Shown: positions 8,026 through 15,949 of the stretch, in pieces
Numbering within the stretch: the stretch's first letter is position 1
Layout: every line of letters begins with the position of its first letter
NCBI GenBank assembly: GCA_016296785.1
Contig: JAEDHX010000018.1
Coordinates: 1-27,924, forward strand
Length of the DNA: 27,924 bases
Direction: 5' to 3'
Source of the DNA: Coprococcus sp.
GTDB lineage: Bacteria; Bacillota; Clostridia; Lachnospirales; Lachnospiraceae
Notes under the pieces: model-generated
Seen by the model: the letters and a program-made list of their open reading frames with translations, nothing else
The model's database searches: none
Told to the model about the DNA's origin: nothing
Made by a program: the position numbers and the translations under genes

Positions 8026-8099
8026 GTGCATGTAGCTCAGCTGGATAGAGCACTTGGCTACGGACCAAGGTGTCGGGGGTTCGAATCCTCTCATGCACG
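8026..8099 (+). tRNA. tRNA-Arg (anticodon ACG)
   Basis: The 74 bases fold as a full cloverleaf. The acceptor stem is a perfect 7 bp (GTGCATG / CATGCAC) with discriminator G. The D arm reads GCTC-AGCTGGATA-GAGC, the anticodon stem is CTTGG / CCAAG, and the T arm holds TTCGAAT. The anticodon loop CTACGGA gives ACG, which after A-to-I editing reads CGU/CGC/CGA arginine codons. The 3' CCA is not encoded. It starts 24 bases after pncC and is followed by a strong hairpin terminator. Confidence 0.97.
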
Positions 8100-8101
8100 T
8101 T

Positions 8102-8148
8102 ATAACAAAGAAAGACTGAAGCAATTTGCTCCAGTCTTTCTTTGTTAT
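8102..8148. terminator. Bidirectional terminator with 17-bp perfect stem
   Basis: Bases 8102-8118 (ataacaaagaaagactg) pair perfectly with 8132-8148 (cagtctttctttgttat) around a 13-base loop. It ends the tRNA-Arg transcript on the forward strand. The TAA stop of the converging LacI/EAL gene (8145-8147 on the reverse strand) lies inside the stem, so the same hairpin can end that transcript. Confidence 0.8.
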
Positions 8149-11100
8149 CTTGATTTTGATTTATCGTTATGTATTGAACTAAATTCTACATTCTTTAGTT
8201 CCATCTTATCATTATCTATCGAAAAATCATCCTCAGCATTATTATTTACCTTTGAAATAATACTACAAAAATCTGCCTTAAATACAGCCTGCTTACTATC
8301 ATTGCCAAACAGGAATGCATTCTTACCCATAATATTTGCATTGCAGGTTGAATGACTAATAATAATACCGGTTTCTGCGTTCTTACCGCCAATGCCATAG
8401 AAATTCTCTACTGTAGAATTAATGTAGACATCAGCATTTGCAATCTCAGTATCGCTCTTCTTTCCATTTAATGCACCTATTCCAACTACATCTGTACCAT
8501 TACAGTCAATACTAAGACCTACATTCTCAACATATGTATTAGCATTATCATAGTACGAACCAACACAAACACTAGTATTGATTCCATCAATAATCTTTAT
8601 ATTGCAGTTAGTAAGCTTTAGGTCAGTATCATTATGTATTGAACCAATACCAACACCATATTGTCCTCTTACATCAATATAATAACTACCCTTGTTAATC
8701 TCGATTATGCCACCAAGTCCTGAGCCAATAGCAACGCCTCTCATGCCATTTGCAACAATACATATCTCGCCATCCTGGCATAAGGATAACCTTCCATGGC
8801 GTTCATTTAAGCCATTGCCAATACAGTAATATTTACCACTGTTAACTGTTATATTCAGCTTCCCATCACCGATAAATGTTACAGAGGAGGATTCAGGAAC
8901 CTTAATTCCGCCCATCTTAAGATCATTATCGCCTGCAATTCTAAATACAATATTACAGTTATTACCAACTTCGATACAAGGCGTATCTCTTTCACTCTCG
9001 AAGCTTACATTATTAAGACATACTGTTCCCTTAAATCCATCTGCAATACTAAGATTAATATTGAATTGGAAACCAACGGCGCCAACAATCTCTATCTCAT
9101 TATCACATGGAGTATTACTAATTGTAATATGATTAACCTTATCTGCAGCCATTCCGACAATAGACACTCTCTGGTCACCCTTAACATAGTATGTCTTATT
9201 GCTTGCCTTCATGTTAAGCATCTGATTGTATTGAATAATCTCGTTAATTATACTCTGACCGATTATCTGGATTACAGAAGCATTAGGTCTTGCAGTATAA
9301 TATCCCTGAATAAGATCAACACCATACTTAATAACCTCTTTTAACTCCTGAGTGGTCTCAATACCTTCAGCAAGTGTAATAATATCATTATCGTGAGCAA
9401 ACTCAATAATATTCTTTACAAAATGCTGTTTCTGAGGATTCTCATTAATATCCTCCATAAGGACTCTGTCAATCTTAACATACCGAGGCATATATCTTAG
9501 TAGATTATTGATATTAGAGTATCCTGTACCATAATCATCTATAGCCGTATCAACATTAAGCTGTCTGTAATTAGTCTTAAGCTTGTCAAGCTGTTCATCA
9601 CCCATCTGTGTTTCTTCTGTAAATTCAACAACAAGCTTGCCATTATACTTAGACATTACTCTGTCAATATCCTTCTTATCTGCATCATCAAGAACACAAC
9701 CCGGAATACTGTTAATGAATATCTTCTTGCCCTTGAAGAGATCTTCATTGCCCTCAATATAATTTAGTACATTCTTAAAGGTTGCCCTCTCAACATCAGC
9801 CATGCGGTCCATACGCTCTGCACTCTGCAAAATATCTGCAGGTGATACGCGTTCCTTTACATTAGCTCTCATAAGAGCCTCGTATGCATATATCTCACCA
9901 GTCTTAGCAAGAACGATAGGCTGGAAATGATAAATCAGCTTATTATTATCTAATATATCAGCAACAAGCTTATCCATATTCTTTTCTTCTTCAGTCTGTC
10001 CGCCCTGTGCCAAATCCATCTTACGACGTTCTGACTTAACATTATTCTTCTTGGCAACAGCACTATTTACAAGCATCTCCATATCATTAGTTGTTGTTAT
10101 CTTTCTAACGGAAACACCTGATGAAATATGTATCTCATAATTATCCTTGTTGTTTGAATTAAAATCACTAATACTTCTTTCAAGAACTGACAGGAAATTC
10201 CTGCCTGCATCTAATGACTCGTCTTCAACTATCATTACACATACAAACTCATCATCACAAAGTCTTGAACAAAGCATTCCATCAATCGCACAATCACTTA
10301 TTATTCTGGACAGGTTGAGAATAGCCTCATCGCCCTTATTTCTACCAAGTCTCATATTGATATCACTAATCTTTGAAATATCAATTGCAACTGCAAGAAT
10401 ACAGTCATCATTCTCTACTGCCCTTTCAATAACTGCACTGCTCATCTTAATGAAACCTCTGTAGTTGTAAAGACCGGTAAGAGAATCTCTTATCTGTGTA
10501 GCCTCAATCTTATTAATAAGCTCTGCAAGACTTGCCTGACGATAGAAGGACTCCATACCCTGCATAATACTCTTAAGCCAGTTAAGATATACACCTGTAT
10601 AGCTTCTGGCATTATTACCATAACTAAGCACTGCATATCCAAAGCATCTGTCATCGAAATGTATTGGTGTAAAGAAGAATGCCCGCGGCATATCACTATT
10701 CTCGTGTAATTCAGGTAATAGCAATTCGCTTCTAAACGGATTATCAAAATCCATAACATTACCAAAATCTTCATCAGGTCCACACTTAATTATCGGATAT
10801 ACATATTCAGTATATCCCTCACGAAGTGCTTCATCACCTGTCATAATGCTCGGCTGATTCCAATAATCATTCATGCATATATAGAATCTGTCAAAGCTCC
10901 TTATCTGATGAACATACTGGAATACAGTATTATAAAACTCCTTTATTAATGTGGCAGATAATAAATCATCCATAAGATGGTTATAGTTTGACTTGTAGCT
11001 GTCAGTAGACGATTCTGTAGCCCATTTCTTACGTCTGAAATCATTTCTTACCTTCTCTGTAAACTCACAGCCACAGCTTCCACCTATTAATATATCTCCA

Positions 11101-11924
11101 TCACTTCTAAACTCATCCAGTTTCTCTCCATTTAATGAAGCATGTATCCATCTTGCACTATACATACCACATTCCTTAGCAGGAATATCAGCAGAGGTAA
11201 GTGGAGTCGGACTCTGCAAGCCCTCTTCAATTGAATCATAACCAATAACAGCAATATCCTGAGGTATTCTATAACCATATTTCTCAAGCTGCTCTGCTGC
11301 ACCAATTGCCATCTCATCATTAGCACATGCAATTGCTTCCGGAAGATAATCTCTATGCTTTACAAGAGTATCAACTACATCTCTTCCGGCCTTATAGTTC
11401 CAATCACCATAAAATACATTATCTTCAGATACCGTAATGCCATGGTTAGCCATACTGTCTCTATATCCCTTTTCACGCTGAATGGCATGAGGATGATATC
11501 TTAGTCCACTTACATAGACAATATCTTTATACCCATGAACCTCAATCAGATGGTCAATAAGCTTCAAAAATGGTGTGTAATGATCCATCATAACAGTTTC
11601 AAAATACTCACTCTCCCTGTCAACAATTAATACAGGTCCATTAAAATTATCACGCACCTTGCTAAGTATCTTATCAACAGCTCCCGGAGTCTGGATTCTG
11701 TCTGTCATAATAACAAATCCATCAAACATTTTGAAATTAATCAGATTATATATATTAGAATCTCCTATACCCCTAAGAGGTGTCTCCTGGAACTTAAGAT
11801 TCATATTAAATATACATACATCATAATTATATTCAAATGCCTGCTCAAGAAATCCAGTCACAAATTCATTTGGAGTTTTCTCTTCTGATTGTGCAGTAAG
11901 GACTGCTATTCTTTTTCGTTCCAT
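8145..11924 (-). CDS. LacI-sensor / GAF / degenerate GGDEF / EAL c-di-GMP phosphodiesterase with C-terminal beta-helix (copy 2)
   Basis: Predicted cytoplasmic enzyme of 1259 residues. Order: LacI-type ligand-binding domain without DNA-binding part (about 4-285; IACANDEMAIGAA and IPQDIAVIGYDS are typical), a GGSCGC motif, a GAF-like region (300-465), a GGDEF domain whose signature is CDDEF (556-560) and so likely inactive, then an EAL domain (655-885). EAL catalytic positions all look intact: E682 (EALMR), N738, E767, D796-D797 (DDYGTGY), K817 (VKIDR), E853 (AEGIET), Q873. Residues about 905-1230 are repetitive, glycine-rich beta strands (GVAIGSGLGG, GVGIGS, VVGIGALNG, YGIGGK) like the beta-helix of surface carbohydrate-binding proteins. 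No signal peptide or membrane segment. Start set at the ATG 7 bases behind GAAGAAGG; an ATG at 11942 lacks a ribosome site. It lies 26 bases behind its paralogue. Confidence 0.85.
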   Translation of the reverse strand: MERKRIAVLTAQSEEKTPNEFVTGFLEQAFEYNYDVCIFNMNLKFQETPLRGIGDSNIYNLINFKMFDGFVIMTDRIQTPGAVDKILSKVRDNFNGPVLIVDRESEYFETVMMDHYTPFLKLIDHLIEVHGYKDIVYVSGLRYHPHAIQREKGYRDSMANHGITVSEDNVFYGDWNYKAGRDVVDTLVKHRDYLPEAIACANDEMAIGAAEQLEKYGYRIPQDIAVIGYDSIEEGLQSPTPLTSADIPAKECGMYSARWIHASLNGEKLDEFRSDGDILIGGSCGCEFTEKVRNDFRRKKWATESSTDSYKSNYNHLMDDLLSATLIKEFYNTVFQYVHQIRSFDRFYICMNDYWNQPSIMTGDEALREGYTEYVYPIIKCGPDEDFGNVMDFDNPFRSELLLPELHENSDMPRAFFFTPIHFDDRCFGYAVLSYGNNARSYTGVYLNWLKSIMQGMESFYRQASLAELINKIEATQIRDSLTGLYNYRGFIKMSSAVIERAVENDDCILAVAIDISKISDINMRLGRNKGDEAILNLSRIISDCAIDGMLCSRLCDDEFVCVMIVEDESLDAGRNFLSVLERSISDFNSNNKDNYEIHISSGVSVRKITTTNDMEMLVNSAVAKKNNVKSERRKMDLAQGGQTEEEKNMDKLVADILDNNKLIYHFQPIVLAKTGEIYAYEALMRANVKERVSPADILQSAERMDRMADVERATFKNVLNYIEGNEDLFKGKKIFINSIPGCVLDDADKKDIDRVMSKYNGKLVVEFTEETQMGDEQLDKLKTNYRQLNVDTAIDDYGTGYSNINNLLRYMPRYVKIDRVLMEDINENPQKQHFVKNIIEFAHDNDIITLAEGIETTQELKEVIKYGVDLIQGYYTARPNASVIQIIGQSIINEIIQYNQMLNMKASNKTYYVKGDQRVSIVGMAADKVNHITISNTPCDNEIEIVGAVGFQFNINLSIADGFKGTVCLNNVSFESERDTPCIEVGNNCNIVFRIAGDNDLKMGGIKVPESSSVTFIGDGKLNITVNSGKYYCIGNGLNERHGRLSLCQDGEICIVANGMRGVAIGSGLGGIIEINKGSYYIDVRGQYGVGIGSIHNDTDLKLTNCNIKIIDGINTSVCVGSYYDNANTYVENVGLSIDCNGTDVVGIGALNGKKSDTEIANADVYINSTVENFYGIGGKNAETGIIISHSTCNANIMGKNAFLFGNDSKQAVFKADFCSIISKVNNNAEDDFSIDNDKMELKNVEFSSIHNDKSKSR

Positions 11925-11950
11925 AGTTACACCTTCTTCCATCAGAGTTA

Positions 11951-14900
11951 TTAGCTAACCTGTTCCTCATTATTCTCTCTCACAATTCTATTACCATTAT
12001 GCAAGAATTCAGAAACAGTATTAATAAGCTTAATTGATGTAGTTTCTACACGCATATCTGTATTGTACGCATTATTAACATCAGTATGAAGCTCTGTAAA
12101 TATACTTTGAAGTTCTGCCGTTTTATCGTCGTTACCAACAAAGTAGGCATTTGCCCCTTGAATATATGTTTTGAGATCTGTATGCTCAATAACAACCTTA
12201 GTCTTAGCCTTATGGCCACCGATACCATAGAAATCGGTAATCTGTGCATACAAATCAACAGAAGCATTCTTCACGTGAACCTCACACTCACCGCCATAGA
12301 GTGTACCAATTCCTACAACATTTGATCCATTGCATTTCTCTCTTAAAAACAGGTTCTCTGCATATATCTTAGCATTACCATTATAAGAGCCAATAACAGC
12401 TCCTTCTGTTATTCCCGAATTAATATCCAAACTGCAATAATCTATCTTTAGCTCTACATCTGCATCAAATGCGCCTATTGCAACACCTTGTCGGCCCCTG
12501 ATATCCATAACATAACCACCCTTATGAATATCGATATATCCACCAAGTCCTGAACCGATTGCGACACCACGCATACCATTAGCATGAATATTAATCTCTC
12601 CATCAAGATTAAATATGATATCACCATGGCGCGAGCTCAAATCATTACCTATAGCATAATATTTGCTATTTGTTACCTTTATCTCTAAATTACCATTTCC
12701 CTCAATTCCGAGAATAGAGGTCTCAGGAACCCTGATGCCGCCTATTGCAAGCTCATTATTGCCAACAAGCTTTAATGTAACACTGCAATTATTACCAATA
12801 TCAATACATGGCAAATCCTTCTCGCTTGAAAGATAAGCATTATTTAGGCAGACAGTTCCGGAGAAGCCATCTTCAATATTCAGATGAATATTTGAATGGA
12901 AGCCCATTGCTCCAACTATCTCTATCTCATTACCTTCAATACCGCTTTCAATTGTAATATGGTTATACTTATCCTTGGCAAGATTAATCAAGGAAACACG
13001 TCTTTCATCAAGGAGTGAAAATACCTTATTACCGGAGCGGTTACTATTGCTCTTATTAAATTGAATTATCTCATTTGCAATATTAGTATCTATCTTAAGT
13101 AATACTTCCTTGTTAGGCTTAGCAGTATAAAAGCCCTGAATCAAATCAATGCCATACTTAATAGCTTCTTTTAATTCTTTAGCATTCTCAACGCCTTCTG
13201 CCAAAGTAATAATATCATTGTCATGAGCAAATTCTATAATGTTTTTAACAAAATGCTGTTTCTGCGGATTATCATATATTCCATTAATAAGCACCCTGTC
13301 AATCTTAACATATCTAGGCATATATCTAAGCAGATTATCAACATTAGCATAGCCTGTTCCATAATCGTCAAGTGCCGTTTCGACATTAAGACGCTTATAG
13401 TTATCTTTGAGCTTAGTCAGCTGCTCATCATTCATCTGTGTCTCCTCAGTAAATTCAACAACAAGCTGGCCCTGATACTTCATCATCATCTCATTTACCC
13501 ATTCGGCATCTTTATCCTTCAGGCTACAACCGGGTATACTGTTAATAAATATCTTCTTTCCTCTAAACAGCTCAGCATTCTTATCCATATAATCAAGAAT
13601 ATTTATAAATGTAGCTCTCTCAATATCATCTAATCTGCCAAGTCGCTCAGCACTCTCAATAATATCAAGTGGTGCAATCTTCTGATCTACATCAGCTCTC
13701 ATAAGTGCCTCATAGGAGAATATCTCACCTGTACGGGCATTAACAACAGGCTGGAAATAATATTCAAGCTTATTGTTATCAATAATATATTCAACAAGCT
13801 TATCCATTACCTTCTGTGCCGCACTTACCTTAGTCGGATTATTCATCTTCTTCTGGATATTAGCCTTATTAATATTCTTAGTTGTAATTGCTGAATTAAC
13901 AAGCTTCTCAATAGACGAAACCTCTGAAACACTTACTACCGTTATACCTGTTACAATATCAAGACTATATTCCTTGCCACTATTCAGGTTAAACTCAGCT
14001 GTAATTCTATCAAGCTTATTTACTATTTCATTTGCCTTATCAGAAGCTTCTGTGTCTCCTGTTATAATGCATACAAACTCGTCATTACTCACTCTCGATG
14101 GATGCATATTAGTTGAGGTTGCTTCAATAATCAGCTTAGAAAAGCTGACAATTGCATCATCACCTGCATCTCTTCCATATCTTGTATTAATATCACGAAG
14201 CCCCATAATATCCATCGCAATAACAGACACATACCCTGCATCAGACACATTGTGCTCATGAATACTGGCAATGCATTTATCAAGAAATCCCCGATAATTA
14301 TAAAGACCTGTAAGAGAATCTCTTATGTGTGAGGCTTCAATCTTATTAATAAGCTCTGTAAGGCTTGCCTGACGATAGAATGCCTCCATTCCCTGCATAA
14401 CACTCTTCATCCATCCCCTAAATACGTGGGTATAGCTCCTTGCAATATTCTTATATACAAGTGCTGCATATCCAAAGCATCTGTCATCAAAGAATATAGG
14501 TGTGAAGAAGAACGCTCTTGGCTGATCACAATCACAATTAAGCTCCGGTAACATTACGTCTCTTCTAAATGCTTCATCAAAGTCAATAGAATTATTGTAA
14601 TCCAAATCCTCGCCGCATCTGATAATCGGATAAATATATTCTGAATATCCATGCCTAAGTGCATCATCTCCTGTCATAATCTCAGGAGCATTCCAATATT
14701 CATTCATACAGATGTAGAATTTATTAAAATCACGAATCTGATATGTATATTGAAAAATAGTATTATAAAATGCGCTTATATCTCTGCTCGAAAGCAAGTC
14801 ATCCATAACAAGATTATGGCTTGCACTATAGCCCTCCATAAACCTATCAGTAGTCCATTCAGGTCTTCTGTATAATGATTCTTCATCAATTATTGTATCT

Positions 14901-15763
14901 TCACAGCCACAGCTTCCGCCAAGAAGAATGCTGTTATCACTGGAAAATGGTTCAATCTCCTCACCATTGATCATCGCAGTAATCTTACATGCACAATATG
15001 ACCCAAAATCCTTAGAAGGCAAATGAGCCGAGGTTACTGACTTAGGTGCATGTCTTCCATCATAGGATGAATCATAGCCTGTAACAGTAATATCGCCGGG
15101 TATATTGTAACCGCTTCTTGTAAGATAATCTGCTACACCAAGTGCCATTTCATCATTAGCACAGGCAATTGCCTGTGGCAGATATGATCTCTCCTTAAGG
15201 ATTCTCTCAACTGCTTCCCTTCCTGAATGGAAACAATAATCCCCATAATATATATAATCATCACTTACTGTGATTCCATGAGCTTTCATGCAATCACGAT
15301 AAGCCTGTTCTCTTTGCACAGAGTGAGGATGGTCTTTCACACCATTTACAAACAAGATATCACTATAATTATGTTTAGTTATCAGATGCTCAACAATCTT
15401 ATAAACCGGACTATAATGATCCATCCTTGCATAATCAAAGTATTCGTTATCTCTATCTATAACAAGGACAGGGCCATCAAAACTCTCTCTTACTTCTTCC
15501 TCAACATGTTTAGCTACGCCGGGAGTCTGAATCACGTCAAGCATAAGAACCACAGCATCAAACATACTGTAGTTAATAATACTGTATATATTAGAATCAC
15601 CTATTTCCCTCTGCTCAGTTTCCTGAAATTTCTTGTACATGGAAAAGATACACACGTCATAATCAAACTTAAATGACTGCTCTAAGAATCCCGTAATAAA
15701 ATTCTTCTGTGTCTTTTCCTCCGCCTGAGCAGTAAGAATTGCTATTCTCTTACGCCTAACCAT
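11951..15763 (-). CDS. LacI-sensor / GAF / degenerate GGDEF / EAL c-di-GMP phosphodiesterase with C-terminal beta-helix (copy 1)
   Basis: First gene of the tandem pair, 1270 residues, collinear with its downstream neighbour through every domain. The LacI-like part (about 4-290) shows IACANDEMALGVADYL and IPGDITVTGYDSS and ends in ILLGGSCGCED. The GAF-like region precedes a GGDEF domain reading SNDEF at 559-563, so cyclase activity is unlikely. The EAL domain keeps E685 (EALMR), the FINSIP asparagine, VVEFTEE, DDYGTGYAN, VKIDR, LAEGVEN and IQGFYTAKP, so c-di-GMP hydrolysis is expected. The C-terminal repeat region shares ANGMRGVAIGSGLGG with the other copy. No secretion signal. A TTG at 15796 extends the frame, but the ATG at 15763 lies 9 bases behind GGGGAG. 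Long stretches of the EAL domain are identical in the two proteins, while sensor and repeat regions differ more, as expected after duplication and change of ligand. Confidence 0.85.
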   Translation of the reverse strand: MVRRKRIAILTAQAEEKTQKNFITGFLEQSFKFDYDVCIFSMYKKFQETEQREIGDSNIYSIINYSMFDAVVLMLDVIQTPGVAKHVEEEVRESFDGPVLVIDRDNEYFDYARMDHYSPVYKIVEHLITKHNYSDILFVNGVKDHPHSVQREQAYRDCMKAHGITVSDDYIYYGDYCFHSGREAVERILKERSYLPQAIACANDEMALGVADYLTRSGYNIPGDITVTGYDSSYDGRHAPKSVTSAHLPSKDFGSYCACKITAMINGEEIEPFSSDNSILLGGSCGCEDTIIDEESLYRRPEWTTDRFMEGYSASHNLVMDDLLSSRDISAFYNTIFQYTYQIRDFNKFYICMNEYWNAPEIMTGDDALRHGYSEYIYPIIRCGEDLDYNNSIDFDEAFRRDVMLPELNCDCDQPRAFFFTPIFFDDRCFGYAALVYKNIARSYTHVFRGWMKSVMQGMEAFYRQASLTELINKIEASHIRDSLTGLYNYRGFLDKCIASIHEHNVSDAGYVSVIAMDIMGLRDINTRYGRDAGDDAIVSFSKLIIEATSTNMHPSRVSNDEFVCIITGDTEASDKANEIVNKLDRITAEFNLNSGKEYSLDIVTGITVVSVSEVSSIEKLVNSAITTKNINKANIQKKMNNPTKVSAAQKVMDKLVEYIIDNNKLEYYFQPVVNARTGEIFSYEALMRADVDQKIAPLDIIESAERLGRLDDIERATFINILDYMDKNAELFRGKKIFINSIPGCSLKDKDAEWVNEMMMKYQGQLVVEFTEETQMNDEQLTKLKDNYKRLNVETALDDYGTGYANVDNLLRYMPRYVKIDRVLINGIYDNPQKQHFVKNIIEFAHDNDIITLAEGVENAKELKEAIKYGIDLIQGFYTAKPNKEVLLKIDTNIANEIIQFNKSNSNRSGNKVFSLLDERRVSLINLAKDKYNHITIESGIEGNEIEIVGAMGFHSNIHLNIEDGFSGTVCLNNAYLSSEKDLPCIDIGNNCSVTLKLVGNNELAIGGIRVPETSILGIEGNGNLEIKVTNSKYYAIGNDLSSRHGDIIFNLDGEINIHANGMRGVAIGSGLGGYIDIHKGGYVMDIRGRQGVAIGAFDADVELKIDYCSLDINSGITEGAVIGSYNGNAKIYAENLFLREKCNGSNVVGIGTLYGGECEVHVKNASVDLYAQITDFYGIGGHKAKTKVVIEHTDLKTYIQGANAYFVGNDDKTAELQSIFTELHTDVNNAYNTDMRVETTSIKLINTVSEFLHNGNRIVRENNEEQVS

Positions 15764-15780
15764 TTTATCACTCTCCCCTG

Positions 15781-15853
15781 AATCACTGTTCTCCAAACAA
15801 TATTAACAATATAATATCATAATTTAGATAGTTTGTACATATTTTCAGTGATT
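15781..15853. repeat. 8-bp inverted repeat across the control region of the tandem EAL genes
   Basis: aatcactg at 15781-15788 is matched by cagtgatt at 15846-15853, 57 bases apart, flanking the AT-rich stretch where the promoter of the pair must lie. The near arm ends about 20 bases before the ATG. It could be a pair of operator half-sites, or chance. I found no convincing -35/-10 pair here. Confidence 0.25.
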
Positions 15854-15904
15854 TTATACATATATTACTCATAATTACGCACTATATTATATAATATACA
15901 TAAC

Positions 15905-15943
15905 AAAGGTCGCCCGGGTAATGATATTGCCCGTGCGACCTTT
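15905..15943. terminator. Terminator of the ABC exporter operon
   Basis: A 9-bp stem pairs 15905-15913 (aaaggtcgc) with 15935-15943 (gcgaccttt), extended inside by ggg / ccc. On the reverse strand it follows the exporter stop at 15950 by a few bases and is followed by TTTGTTATG. Confidence 0.75.
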
Positions 15944-15949
15944 ATTGTA

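Noticed and set aside
8026..8355. Forward reading frame starting inside the tRNA (MHVAQLDRALGYGPRC...)
   Set aside because: It is the translation of tRNA-Arg and its terminator followed by antisense of the phosphodiesterase gene; a well-known artefact.
15764..15796. TTG start adding 11 residues to the first EAL paralogue
   Set aside because: The ribosome site GGGGAG lies inside this extension, 9 bases before the ATG at 15763, and the paralogue also begins at the matching M-x-R-K-R.
15884..15899. 16-base AT palindrome (tatattatataatata)
   Set aside because: In DNA this AT-rich such palindromes arise by chance, and it does not stand at a useful distance from a promoter.
15764..15904. c-di-GMP riboswitch (GEMM) before the tandem EAL genes
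   Set aside because: The gap is too short and AT-rich and lacks the conserved GEMM core; the same search near the diguanylate cyclase was negative.
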